Source of the DNA: Denitrovibrio acetiphilus DSM 12809
GTDB taxonomy: Bacteria > Chrysiogenota > Deferribacteres > Deferribacterales > Geovibrionaceae
Direction: 5' to 3'
NCBI RefSeq assembly: GCF_000025725.1
Contig: NC_013943.1
Location: forward strand, 2,356,001 to 2,420,000
Length of the DNA stretch: 64,000 nucleotides
Under the pieces are notes generated by a model. That model was not told the DNA's origin. It saw only the letters and a program-made list of their open reading frames with translations, and ran no database searches. A program made the position numbers and the translations under genes. Numbering within the stretch: the first letter of the stretch is position 1; each line of letters begins with the position of its first letter. Positions 53,192 through 62,241 of this stretch are shown piece after piece.

Positions 53192-54469
53192 CTAAAACCT
53201 GTATATCCTATCTAATATTATTGCCACAGCGCTTCTGACCGAAAGGTGGTTGAAGTTCCCAGCCCCCTCAATAGGTTTAAGCACTCTGTCAGACATTTTA
53301 AAAACATCCTCAGTAAACCCCCATCCTGTTCCGAAAATTATCAGGCAGGGTTTATCCTCGGACAGCGCTGAAACTTCATCAAATCCGATGTCCGCTCTGC
53401 TGTCTCTGGCTGTGGTAGCCACAACAACCGGGCGTTCACCCTCTTTCTTTTCGATATCAGCGATCACGTCCAGCAGACCTTCTGTGAGCTGTGTGCCCTC
53501 AAATGCCTGCTTACGGTTAACATTGTAAGTTGCTCCGTATCCTTCCAGCCAGTGTTTGATAACCCTTCCGGCTATCTCACGCTGTGCTTTCAAAGGTGTA
53601 ACCACATAATATTTTTTCACATCATATGTAGTACAGCTTCTGGATATGTCGTGTAAATCCATATTAGTAATGGATGTTGCGACATTTTCTTTCTCTTTAT
53701 CCTTCATCGGATAGTGGAGCAGAGCGACGTATATTTTCTTCTTTCCGCCCAAAGTGTCAAGATATTTTTTGTCCTCATCCGAAAGTTTTGCTGTTTTCAG
53801 CATATCCCGCCTGTTCTGAAAGGTGATTTCGAGAGATTTTTCTCTGCGCCACTTTTCGATATTGGCATGATGCCCCGAAAACAGAATCTCAGGAACAGCC
53901 AGCCCTTCGTACTCTCTGGGTTTGCTGTAATGAGGGTGTTCTAAAAGCCCCGACTGATGTGATTCCTCCAGAGGAGAATTCTCGTCACCCAGAACCCCGG
54001 GCAAAAGTCTGGCTATAGAATCTATCATCACCATAGATGCGAACTCTCCGCCTGTGAGAACGAAGTCGCCCAGCGACAAAGACTCATCCACCACCAGATC
54101 AACAACTCTTTCGTCAACGCCTTCATACCTTCCGCATACGAAAGTGAGGCTGTCGTACTCTTTGAGTCGTTCGGCATCATCCTGTGTGAAGCGTTTCCCT
54201 CTGGGATCCATCAAAATCACACGTGTGCCGCCCTGTTTCTGTTTAATATCCTGCACTGCACGGTGAATGGGCTCTACCTTCATAAGAAGCCCCTGTCCGC
54301 CGCCATACTGGTAGTCATCTGTTGTTCTGTGCTTGTCTGTAGTGTATTCCCGGATGTTAACGGGGTTAATATGGAAAAACCCGGACTCTACAGCTTTGCT
54401 GAGCACACCAACCGAAAAAGGATCCCGGAACATATCAGGAAATATTGTGAGGATATTATATTTTTTCAC
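53192..54469 (-). CDS. trmD: TrmD tRNA (m1G37) methyltransferase fused to a second SPOUT-like methyltransferase domain
   Basis: 425 residues, against about 240 for normal TrmD. Residues 1-~235 are TrmD: DYQYGGGQGLLMK, CGRYEGVDERVVD and GDFVLTGGEFASMVMIDSIA (knot and catalytic region), then SGLLEHPHYSKPREYEG. Residues ~240-425 (KKKIYVALLHYPMKDKEKE to FNHLSVRSAVAIILDRIYRF) match a separate SAM-dependent RNA methyltransferase family of about 185 residues (I recall Pfam Methyltrn_RNA_4). The second domain's target is unknown. GTG start. Overlaps rimM by 14 bases. Confidence 0.9.
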   Translation of the reverse strand: MKKYNILTIFPDMFRDPFSVGVLSKAVESGFFHINPVNIREYTTDKHRTTDDYQYGGGQGLLMKVEPIHRAVQDIKQKQGGTRVILMDPRGKRFTQDDAERLKEYDSLTFVCGRYEGVDERVVDLVVDESLSLGDFVLTGGEFASMVMIDSIARLLPGVLGDENSPLEESHQSGLLEHPHYSKPREYEGLAVPEILFSGHHANIEKWRREKSLEITFQNRRDMLKTAKLSDEDKKYLDTLGGKKKIYVALLHYPMKDKEKENVATSITNMDLHDISRSCTTYDVKKYYVVTPLKAQREIAGRVIKHWLEGYGATYNVNRKQAFEGTQLTEGLLDVIADIEKKEGERPVVVATTARDSRADIGFDEVSALSEDKPCLIIFGTGWGFTEDVFKMSDRVLKPIEGAGNFNHLSVRSAVAIILDRIYRF

Positions 54470-54965
54470 TGACCAGCCCGATCCTGTCGATTACCAGCTT
54501 CTTTTCTTTCACATTTATCTCTAAAACATGGTCTGTATTATTGGAGATAAGGTAATATTCATCCTCGCATTTAATGCGGAAGATGTCTGCACCGCCTGCT
54601 TCCATGTAGTCTGCAAGCGCCCCTACCAACTCTCCGTTTTTGTCAAACACCGGACACCCCTCCAGCTCATGCCAGTAAATCTCGCCGTCAAGCTCGGGGA
54701 GCATCTCTTCGGGGATAACAACTTCCATCCCCTTATATTTTTTAGCAGTATCAATGTCTTCCACACCTGCAAAACCAACAAGGATATTTCCCTTGTACTC
54801 CTGCATGTACTCAATTTCCAGAGATGCCTGAACATTCCCTTTAACTGCAAGCATCATATACTGCATATCGTCAAAAACTTCCGGACTTTCTGTCAAAACC
54901 TGCAAAACAAGCTCCCCGTCAAGTCCATGTGTATTTATTAGTCTGCCAACTCTTATCAGCTTCAT
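54456..54965 (-). CDS. rimM: 16S rRNA processing protein RimM
   Basis: 169 residues. N-terminal RimM domain (KLIRVGRLINTHGLDGELVL) and PRC barrel (GEIYWHELEGCPVFDKNGEL, NVKEKKLVIDRIGLVSEK). It helps assemble the 30S head around S19. I chose the ATG at 54965; the TTG at 54977 is less likely. A terminator-like hairpin lies directly before the start. Confidence 0.93.
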   Translation of the reverse strand: MKLIRVGRLINTHGLDGELVLQVLTESPEVFDDMQYMMLAVKGNVQASLEIEYMQEYKGNILVGFAGVEDIDTAKKYKGMEVVIPEEMLPELDGEIYWHELEGCPVFDKNGELVGALADYMEAGGADIFRIKCEDEYYLISNNTDHVLEINVKEKKLVIDRIGLVSEKI

Positions 54966-54975
54966 GAACCATGCC

Positions 54976-55005
54976 AAAAAGGGCGCAGGTTGCCCTGCCC
55001 CTTTT
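54976..55005 (-). terminator. Terminator-like hairpin before rimM
   Basis: On the minus strand AAAAGGGGCAGG-GCAA-CCTGCGCCCTTTTT forms a stem with one internal bulge pair, ending in five T. It is 10 bases upstream of rimM. It may reduce read-through from rpsP-khpA into rimM-trmD-rplS. Confidence 0.55.
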
Positions 55006-55057
55006 GTAATTAAATATTCTACTGTCAGCGTCAGCGGAGGGTCTCCGCATCTGCCCC

Positions 55058-55291
55058 TTAGTCTTCGAGTATCTCGAGAACCACCTTTTTACCGCATTTC
55101 ACTCCGGAAGCGTTCAGAATGGTTCTGATAGCTTTGGCTGTACGCCCCTGCTTCCCGATGACCTTCCCCAGATCAGACTGATCTACTCTGAGCTCTAAAA
55201 TAGAGGCTTTTTCGCCCTCTACCTCTTTAAGGTTTACAGCATCTGGATTATCTACCAGTGATTTCACTATGAATTCGACTAGTTCTTTCAT
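55058..55291 (-). CDS. khpA: KH-domain RNA-binding protein KhpA
   Basis: 77 residues, the typical length. A single KH domain with the GxxG loop in [20 protein letters not shown]. KhpA binds RNA with KhpB. The gene lies between rpsP and rimM, its standard place. GAGGTG site. Confidence 0.93.
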   Translation of the reverse strand: MKELVEFIVKSLVDNPDAVNLKEVEGEKASILELRVDQSDLGKVIGKQGRTAKAIRTILNASGVKCGKKVVLEILED

Positions 55292-55311
55292 GGTTCACCT
55301 CGCTAGGAGAA

Positions 55312-55578
55312 TTAACCTCTGGACTCGTGGTATTTTTTCATCACTCCATTTTTGGAGAGGATATTTTTAACAGTATCAGTAGGCTGTGCACCTTTCTGAA
55401 GCCAGCTGAGAGCTTTATCTTCGTCGATTCTGATCTCTGCCACTTCAGGCATAGGGTTGTAGAAACCGAGAACTTCAATGAAGTTACCGTTACGTCTCTC
55501 TCTGCTGTCACATACTACAATTCTGTAAAAAGGTCTTTTTTTACGACCGAGTCTCATAAGTCTGATTTTGGTAGCCAC
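55312..55578 (-). CDS. rpsP: Ribosomal protein S16
   Basis: 88 residues. [20 protein letters not shown] and [20 protein letters not shown] are diagnostic. GTG start with GAGG upstream. First of the rpsP-khpA-rimM-trmD-rplS genes, 95 bases after ffh. Confidence 0.98.
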   Translation of the reverse strand: MATKIRLMRLGRKKRPFYRIVVCDSRERRNGNFIEVLGFYNPMPEVAEIRIDEDKALSWLQKGAQPTDTVKNILSKNGVMKKYHESRG

Positions 55579-55673
55579 TTGGTATTACCTCGCTATTATT
55601 TAAGTTATTTTTATAATATCTTTTAGCAAGTATGTTTTACAACACCCTGCTTTATTTTATAACCTGTCCGGTC

Positions 55674-57026
55674 TTATTTCATTTTGAGAAAATCTCTCAT
55701 CATTGCCGGATTCAGCTTGTTTGAGCCTCCAAGCTTCTTTTTCATCTGCTTCATCATTTTATTCATCTGGTTAAGCTGATTCACAAGCCTGTTAACATCC
55801 GCAACATTTGTTCCGCTGCCTCTTGCAATACGTTTCTTACGATTTGCATTCAGCAGTTTCCCATTCCTGCGCTCTTTCAGGGTCATGGAGAAGATTATCG
55901 CTTCAGTCTTTTTAAACTGACGGTCGTCTATCTCGCCCATATTCATGTTGCCGAGCCCGGGTATCAAACGCATTATACTGTCGAGTGATCCCATTTTTTT
56001 TATCATACGAAATTGTTTGAGCATATCCTCAAAATCAAGTCCGTGTTTTGCCATCTTGGCGGCCATCTCTTCTGCATCGCCTTCCTCAATGGACTCTTGC
56101 GCACGCTCAACAAGGGTAACAATGTCCCCCATGCCGAGAATACGTGAAGCCATACGGTCCGGGTAAAACTGCTCAAATTCTGTGAGCTTCTCACCAGTAC
56201 CGATAAACTTCAGAGGCTTTCCTGTGACTTCTTTGATAGAAAGTGCTGCACCGCCTCGTGCGTCACCGTCCATCTTAGTAAGGATAATACCTGTAGCATC
56301 CAGCATATCGTTAAAACTTTTAGCCACATTTACTGCGTCCTGCCCTGTCATGGCATCTGCCACAAAGAGAACTTCATCAGGGTTCACAGCCTCTTTAGTG
56401 CGGACAATCTCGTTCATTAGATTTTCGTCTATATGGAGTCGTCCTGCCGTATCTATTATCAATATATCTTTGGCAGTCTTCTTTGCATGTGCGAGGGCAT
56501 CTTTTGCGATCTTCACCGCATCCTTGCTCTCCCTGTCCGAATAGACATCACAGCCAAGCTGTCTGCCCAGTGTCTCCAACTGGTCAATTGCCGCTGGGCG
56601 ATATATATCGCCTGCCACTAGGAGCACCGATTTGCTTTGCTTCATAAAAAAGTTCGCCAGTTTTCCGGCAGAAGTTGTCTTACCGGAACCCTGAAGACCA
56701 GCCATCATAATCACTGTAGGAGGGTTAGAGTTGAGCTTTATTTTGGCTTCCTTGTAGTCTTTGCCACCGAGGATATCCACAAGCTCATCATTTACAATTT
56801 TTATGAAAACCTGATCGGGGGTGAGACTTTTCCTGACCTCTTCCCCTAACGCCTTTTCACGGACATTATTTATGAAGGTTTTAACCACTTTAAAGTTAAC
56901 GTCAGCCTCAAGCAGAGCCATACGGACCTGTTTAAGGGCTTCGTTTATATTTTCGTCATCAATCCTAACCTGTTTCTTCAGCTTAGAAAAAACAGCATTG
57001 AGTTTATCATTCAATGTAGTAAACAT
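55674..57026 (-). CDS. ffh: Signal recognition particle protein Ffh
   Basis: 450 residues. NG GTPase domain with AGLQGSGKTTSAGKLANF, DTAGRLHIDENLM and TKMDGDARGGAALS; C-terminal M domain rich in Met (NQMNKMMKQMKKKLGG) for signal-peptide and 4.5S RNA binding. It brings nascent membrane proteins to FtsY. A good promoter lies upstream. Confidence 0.98.
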   Translation of the reverse strand: MFTTLNDKLNAVFSKLKKQVRIDDENINEALKQVRMALLEADVNFKVVKTFINNVREKALGEEVRKSLTPDQVFIKIVNDELVDILGGKDYKEAKIKLNSNPPTVIMMAGLQGSGKTTSAGKLANFFMKQSKSVLLVAGDIYRPAAIDQLETLGRQLGCDVYSDRESKDAVKIAKDALAHAKKTAKDILIIDTAGRLHIDENLMNEIVRTKEAVNPDEVLFVADAMTGQDAVNVAKSFNDMLDATGIILTKMDGDARGGAALSIKEVTGKPLKFIGTGEKLTEFEQFYPDRMASRILGMGDIVTLVERAQESIEEGDAEEMAAKMAKHGLDFEDMLKQFRMIKKMGSLDSIMRLIPGLGNMNMGEIDDRQFKKTEAIIFSMTLKERRNGKLLNANRKKRIARGSGTNVADVNRLVNQLNQMNKMMKQMKKKLGGSNKLNPAMMRDFLKMK

Positions 57027-57068
57027 ATTTTAAACGCACCTCTATCAAGGTATAAGGGTGAACTAAAG

Positions 57069-57097
57069 TTTATAGGTTAAAGCCCCTGTCATGTCAA
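57069..57097 (-). promoter_or_regulatory. Promoter of ffh and downstream genes
   Basis: On the minus strand TTGACA, a 17-base spacer, TATAAA. Very close to the sigma70 consensus; 43 bases upstream of the ffh ATG. Confidence 0.75.
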
Positions 57098-57179
57098 CGA
57101 CTATTTAGTTTTTTGATAAAAAACCCTTCACACCGTCACATAATATTAACAGGTGCTTATTATACATGCGTGAAACAGA

Positions 57180-58463
57180 TCAGACAACGGGTTCTTTCAA
57201 ATCTTGAGAATCCCGCAGCCTTCTACATAACAATTCCATGATCCGCTTTGCAAGGTCTGCATTTCCCCGCAGAACATTATCAAAGACCTCTCTGTCAAGC
57301 ACAAGAACCTCACTTCGCTCTGCTGCTTTTACTGTTAATCTGTGCGGTTCACACATCAGATGCGCCACCTCGCCGAACATTTCGCCTGTTTTGATATAAG
57401 CACTGCCTCCGTCAGGGTCTAGCACCTCCAGTCCGCCGGAAATTACGTAGTAGACATTGTCAGCCCCACTCCCTGATTCAATGATCACCTCATCTGCTTC
57501 AAACGTCTGCGTATACTTCTCCAGCACTTTTTTATTCATCTGAACAAATCTTGTATTTATATCATCATCGCTGAAAAGTCTGTTCAAAATCAAAATATCA
57601 GACCTGAAGTTTACAAACACATATTGTGCACAAAATAGGAATAGCAGAAAAACAAAATACGACCATATGAGCACAATTATAAGACTTCCGAGAAGACCAT
57701 ATGCCGTATTTCCAGCAATATGCTTAAAAACAACCACAGCAACCGACCTGCTCCCTGCAAATATAACCATAAAAAGCAATGCTCCTTTAAGGGCATTACC
57801 TGTACCCGGCTTCCGGACAGGCAAATATCTGTAAATGAAATATACTATTACAAAACCTGTCGATGCAGGAAGGATAAGAGCGGCAGCATTAAAAAGAGGC
57901 TGTATGATTTCCAGGTTGATATTATTTAACTCAAGATACTTATAGATAATATCTTTTGTAGAGTTGAACACCCCTATCAGTAGCACCAAGATAAAGGCGG
58001 CCGGAAGTATACCCAGAGAAATTGCATTCTCGAGCAGAAAATTACGTTTTTTCTCCGCAGGAAAAATGATGCTGAACGCCCGCTGAATAGACCCAAGGAT
58101 AAGTCTGCTGCTGAAAAGAAGGTTGAATATACCGAATATCCCGATTGCACTCCCGGCAGCTTTCGATATCCCGAATTTTTCAAACATCTCCGGAGTTATT
58201 TTCTCATTAAACATTGACAATACAGTAAAAATATCATCAGAAAAAGCCGGATATCTATTAAGAAATGTATCAAAAATATATAAAAGAAGGAGCACGAGGG
58301 GGATTAACGACAAAAGCATGTAATATGCACATGCAGCAGCGTGATTCCGAAGTTCATTCCGATTAAAAAAATTATATGCCAGACTGATCTTCTGAAAAAA
58401 ATCCAGAAAATACTTCTCAGGATTAGAAAGCTCTTTGAAAAAACGCCGGAAGCGCACTTTCAC
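57180..58463 (-). CDS. YihY/BrkB membrane protein fused to a cyclic-nucleotide-binding domain
   Basis: 427 residues. Residues ~30-290 are a YihY/BrkB (once called RNase BN) domain with six membrane helices: HAAACAYYMLLSLIPLVLLL, LILGSIQRAFSIIF and ALKGALLFMVIFAGSRSVA. Residues ~315-425 are a cNMP-binding (CAP-like) domain: DNVYYVISGGLEVLDPDGGS, GEMFGEVAHLMCEPHRLTVK. The usual phosphate-binding Arg after GE is displaced (EPHRLT), so the ligand is uncertain. GTG start overlaps the preceding stop by 4 bases. Confidence 0.85.
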   Translation of the reverse strand: MKVRFRRFFKELSNPEKYFLDFFQKISLAYNFFNRNELRNHAAACAYYMLLSLIPLVLLLLYIFDTFLNRYPAFSDDIFTVLSMFNEKITPEMFEKFGISKAAGSAIGIFGIFNLLFSSRLILGSIQRAFSIIFPAEKKRNFLLENAISLGILPAAFILVLLIGVFNSTKDIIYKYLELNNINLEIIQPLFNAAALILPASTGFVIVYFIYRYLPVRKPGTGNALKGALLFMVIFAGSRSVAVVVFKHIAGNTAYGLLGSLIIVLIWSYFVFLLFLFCAQYVFVNFRSDILILNRLFSDDDINTRFVQMNKKVLEKYTQTFEADEVIIESGSGADNVYYVISGGLEVLDPDGGSAYIKTGEMFGEVAHLMCEPHRLTVKAAERSEVLVLDREVFDNVLRGNADLAKRIMELLCRRLRDSQDLKEPVV

Positions 58464-59347
58464 ACAACCTTAACATGCCATGGCTCAAAGCGCACACCGT
58501 AAGGATTCTTCCTGTCGTATCTGATGCGCATGTAACCGTGATTCATAAGCATTGCATACTCTCTGGTGGTGGCAAACTTATCTGTAAAATTAGCATAGCC
58601 CCACCCTTTTATACCTACATCAAAATCGCCGATACCGTGGTAAGAGTACCCCACAGGAGCAACAGAACGCGAAGCCATCGAAAGATTACCTTTCGTACTG
58701 ACAGCTTTGGTCAGAAAAAGGTGAAGCTGTTTCATGACGCTGCGCACACCAGATGTGAGTATGAGTGAGTTCATCTCTTTGGTAATCTTTTCATAGATAG
58801 CCAGCGAATGAGCCTTATATATAAAATGTCCGCTCCCAGGAATCTTAACAAGCTCGTCTTCATTTACCCTGTCAGTAACACTGTCAAAAATCCTTTCACC
58901 GTAGAATCCATAGTCTGATGCATTCCTTGAAAACAGAAGTTCAAGATAATCCTTTTCAGCCTTCGTAAAAGGTGTGAGAGTATCGATTGATTCCATATAT
59001 CTCAGGGCGTCATCAAAGTTGAGAATATTAAAATTGCCAAAGCCTACATAACGCATCAGGGCGTGCGTCTTCGTCTGGCATGACTTTATCAGGCTGAGCT
59101 CAATTTCGTCCGCGTGGAGGTCATCTGAAAATGCATGATTAAAGTTGCGGATCTTTTCAAAATAATCCTGCGAGCTGAACACACTTTCACGACCGACATC
59201 ATTAAACGAACGCACCGGAACAGGCTTATTCAGCCCATAACCGCTGAAAGCATACGCCCCCGCCGGTAAAGCGGATAACACAGCAGCAGAAAATGAAAAT
59301 TTCAGCAAATCCCTTCTGTTTATCATAGGGCATACCTTTGTCTGCAT
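58460..59347 (-). CDS. Tat-exported M15-type D,D-carboxypeptidase (VanY-like)
   Basis: 295 residues. N-terminal Tat-like signal NRRDLLKFSFSAAVLSALPA. The C-terminal region shows the M15 zinc peptidase motifs SYHGIGDFD (SxHxxGxAxD type, about residue 236) and VRFEPWHVKVV (ExxH). M15 enzymes trim peptidoglycan peptides. ATG at 59347 has AGGTGG upstream. An internal ATG at 59326 is the other choice. Overlaps the next gene by 4 bases. Confidence 0.8.
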   Translation of the reverse strand: MQTKVCPMINRRDLLKFSFSAAVLSALPAGAYAFSGYGLNKPVPVRSFNDVGRESVFSSQDYFEKIRNFNHAFSDDLHADEIELSLIKSCQTKTHALMRYVGFGNFNILNFDDALRYMESIDTLTPFTKAEKDYLELLFSRNASDYGFYGERIFDSVTDRVNEDELVKIPGSGHFIYKAHSLAIYEKITKEMNSLILTSGVRSVMKQLHLFLTKAVSTKGNLSMASRSVAPVGYSYHGIGDFDVGIKGWGYANFTDKFATTREYAMLMNHGYMRIRYDRKNPYGVRFEPWHVKVV

Positions 59348-59418
59348 ATTTACCACCTAATACTACTAAATTGATAATATTATTTAAAGTGAAAATAACG
59401 ACCGGAGGTAAGAGAATA

Positions 59419-59444
59419 GAAAGCGGCCCCTAAATGAGACCGCC
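59419..59444 (-). terminator. Weak terminator after the FadL-like gene
   Basis: On the minus strand GCGGTC-TCATTTAGG-GGCCGC followed by TTTCTATT. The stem has one G-T pair; the T run is broken. Confidence 0.4.
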
Positions 59445-59455
59445 TCAGATTTAAA

Positions 59456-60811
59456 TTAGAATGAGTAAGAAACTGTAGCGCCATAACCAATAAGGTGTCC
59501 TGATGCAGTCGCATATACTTCACCTTCATGATATCCGGGTCTTGTAAAAGTTTCGTTAAGGTTGTGGGAGTCACCGTTGATGTGTACATCTTCAATCTTG
59601 ATATACTGAAGTGTGAGATCAACAGTTACTCTGCCCATATGTATACCTACACCGCCGGAAAAAACGTGCTTATCCGCATCAGGCCACTGCACATCAAATG
59701 TGTTTCCTGGTACAACAGAAGGATCATAATAGTAGCCGGCACGCAGATCAACATGTTCATTAAGTTTATATTCTGTACCGATTCTGTACTGAAAAACGTT
59801 TTTCCATTCTCTGTCGTAATACTCTTCATTAGCACCATCTGTGATGCCTGGTGTTGCCATATACGGGTCGTCAAACTTCACTGAATAATCCTGAATAGAG
59901 CCCCACCATGTTCTTGTAACATCCAGATTGATGCTCCATTTCGGTGTAGGCTTATATTCCAAACCTATCTGAAGCTGATTCGGAGTATCTATATCAACGG
60001 ATGCATCAACATTCTGATTCTGCCACATTGTCAGGTCAGGGCTAACATCTGTTCTCCCCTCCATATGTGTTTTAGATTCTGTTCTGAACGCAACACCTAA
60101 TGCAAGTTTTTCATTGAATTCATAAAGAAGACCGAAGTTGAAAGAATAGTTGAAGTCATCTTCCATTTTTGTTTCGTACTGTGCTCCTGTAAGCTCGTCA
60201 TAAGGAGCGGCAGCGGCTGCCATAAAGCTAGGTACATATCTGACTTTCTCAGTCCCAGCCTTTGACTTGCCGAGAACCACACCAAAGCCAAGTGAAAGCT
60301 TGTCAGTAACTTTATAAGAGATAGAAGGAGTTATAACCTCTCTCACATACCATGAGTGAAAAGTATTATAAGCAGCAGGGTTTGCTGATGCATTATCATC
60401 CCAGTGAAGTTCAAGCCCGTACGGTACATAAACAGCAAAACCGACAGCAATCTTATCGTTTATAGGATGAACATAACCAATATGGGGCACAATAAGCAAA
60501 GGCGAATCGTCAGTAACTTCACTGTCGCCTGAAACATTACTGATAGGATAATCAGATGTCATTTCAGCATGAAAGTTTTTTATTTTAAGAGACGGATCAA
60601 CCATGTGTGCGCCAACAGAAAACGTTGGTCTTTTTATCCTGCTCATAGCAGCAGGATTATAATGTACTGCAAAAGGGTCGTTTGTTCCTGCGGTCATGGC
60701 ACCAGCCATCGCAGTTGCTCTTGAACCTATGCCATATGTGTCAACATGACCAGCAAACGCTGCTCCCCCTGTCAGGCAAATGGTAAGAACAATAATTAAA
60801 AATCTTGTCAT
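59456..60811 (-). CDS. OmpP1/FadL/TodX-family outer membrane protein
   Basis: 451 residues with a Sec signal (MTRFLIIVLTICLTGGAAFA), then the family N-terminus HVDTYGIGSRATAMAGAMTA and DPFAVHYNPAAMSR, and a beta barrel ending in Phe (ATVSYSF). FadL-type barrels let fatty acids or hydrocarbons cross the outer membrane. The acyl-CoA synthetase at 28.6 kb could act after it. ATG at 60811 with GGAGG. Confidence 0.9.
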   Translation of the reverse strand: MTRFLIIVLTICLTGGAAFAGHVDTYGIGSRATAMAGAMTAGTNDPFAVHYNPAAMSRIKRPTFSVGAHMVDPSLKIKNFHAEMTSDYPISNVSGDSEVTDDSPLLIVPHIGYVHPINDKIAVGFAVYVPYGLELHWDDNASANPAAYNTFHSWYVREVITPSISYKVTDKLSLGFGVVLGKSKAGTEKVRYVPSFMAAAAAPYDELTGAQYETKMEDDFNYSFNFGLLYEFNEKLALGVAFRTESKTHMEGRTDVSPDLTMWQNQNVDASVDIDTPNQLQIGLEYKPTPKWSINLDVTRTWWGSIQDYSVKFDDPYMATPGITDGANEEYYDREWKNVFQYRIGTEYKLNEHVDLRAGYYYDPSVVPGNTFDVQWPDADKHVFSGGVGIHMGRVTVDLTLQYIKIEDVHINGDSHNLNETFTRPGYHEGEVYATASGHLIGYGATVSYSF

Positions 60812-60921
60812 CAGATCCTCCATAATTTACACAAGAATCATACAAAGTTATTACATTGTTTTGAAAGAATCAACAAAATAATTAGGAGGATTGTTTATTA
60901 ATTAAACAAGTTTACATACTA

Positions 60922-60956
60922 ATAAAAAAGGGTTAACTGTTAATCAGTTAACCCTT
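60922..60956 (-). terminator. Strong intrinsic terminator after the DUF1015 gene
   Basis: On the minus strand AAGGGTTAACTG-ATTAA-CAGTTAACCCTT, a perfect 12-pair stem, followed by TTTTTTATT. It also lies upstream of the FadL-like gene. Confidence 0.9.
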
Positions 60957-60971
60957 AGTGTATCTCATCTC

Positions 60972-62228
60972 TTAAAGCTGGTTTATGACCAGCCCCGTTT
61001 GTAATTTAGGATAAAAGTAGGTTGATTTCTGAGGCATAACAAGACCACTTTCCGATATTTCGCGGACAATATCTATATCCACACCTTTAAGAAGAAAAGC
61101 GACCGCTTTCCTGTCTTCGGTCAGATCTTTTATCTTGTCCATAGTCTGAACGAAATGCACACCCTCTTTGCGGAGTATCTGCTCCTCAGACATACCTAGC
61201 ATATCAATCATTATAGCCTGCTGGAGGAGGTATGTGTCCACTTTCCTGTAAACAGGGTGGAGGCTTTCGATAACCTCTTCCCCAGCTTTCAGACCGTAGA
61301 ATTTACCGTCGAAGTAAACAGCCATAGTCCTGCCGTTTGTATCATTGCTTAGATATTCGTTATAAGCTGCTTCATCTGCTAGCTCTTCAACGCTGAATTT
61401 TGTTCCGAGCTTTTCAAGAAAAGCAGCCATGTCGAAAGCAGGTTCAACATCCACAACTCTGTGAGTAGGGAATATCTTCAGACCTTCGTCATAGAAGTTA
61501 ACAAACATCATCATAACATAGTCATAAGGCTTTTCTTCACCGGGTACATCACCATTCAGCTCACGCATATAGTCCCGATAGTTCAGAGAAGTTTCATAGC
61601 GGTGATGTCCGTCAGCTATATATATTGCCTTATCTTTCATAAAGCCTTCTATATACTGAACAGCCTCATTGGTATTTACAGCCCATAGAGTATTTTTTAC
61701 GCCCTCATCATCCACTGCGGATGACGCCGGCATATTCTTTTTGGCATCGTTGAAAACAGAGTTCAGCATGTTTTCCTTATCCATATAAAGACCGAAAATC
61801 TGGCTGAAATTTGTCTTACACTCTTTCATAAGCTCAAATCTGTCTTTCTTAGGACCAGAGAGCGTCTTTTCATGTGGATAGACAGAGCCCTTACCAAGCT
61901 CTTCAAGTTTTAAAAGTCCTACAAATCCTGTGCGGACATATTCTTTGCCGCCGAATTCATAAATCTGCTCATAAACATAAAAGCAGGACTTCTTGTCTTT
62001 TTTCAGGATTCCTTTATCAAGAAGATCCTTGTAGATTTTTGCTGCGTTAGCATATTTGTCTTCCTGCCCGTCCGGCAGATCCATTGTCACAACGTTATGA
62101 GGGCATTTTGCCTTCAATTTCTCTTTCATCTCAGGAGAGATTACATCATATGGAGGAGCAATAACATTTTTGAGAAGAACTTCCTCAAGATTGTATCTCA
62201 CCCCAGCTAAAGGTCTTACTATAGACAC
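60972..62228 (-). CDS. DUF1015 family protein
   Basis: 418 residues. Conserved parts of the family: RPLAGVRYN, IAPPYDVISPEMKEKLKAK, YPHEKTLSGPKKDRFELMKE and YIADGHHRYETSLNYRDYM (HHR motif). It is often called putative SerC-associated or HPr-kinase-like, but no function is proven. GTG start with GGAGGAA upstream. It follows tyrS by 13 bases and likely shares its message. Confidence 0.88.
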   Translation of the reverse strand: MSIVRPLAGVRYNLEEVLLKNVIAPPYDVISPEMKEKLKAKCPHNVVTMDLPDGQEDKYANAAKIYKDLLDKGILKKDKKSCFYVYEQIYEFGGKEYVRTGFVGLLKLEELGKGSVYPHEKTLSGPKKDRFELMKECKTNFSQIFGLYMDKENMLNSVFNDAKKNMPASSAVDDEGVKNTLWAVNTNEAVQYIEGFMKDKAIYIADGHHRYETSLNYRDYMRELNGDVPGEEKPYDYVMMMFVNFYDEGLKIFPTHRVVDVEPAFDMAAFLEKLGTKFSVEELADEAAYNEYLSNDTNGRTMAVYFDGKFYGLKAGEEVIESLHPVYRKVDTYLLQQAIMIDMLGMSEEQILRKEGVHFVQTMDKIKDLTEDRKAVAFLLKGVDIDIVREISESGLVMPQKSTYFYPKLQTGLVINQL

Positions 62229-62241
62229 TTTCTTCCTCCGA

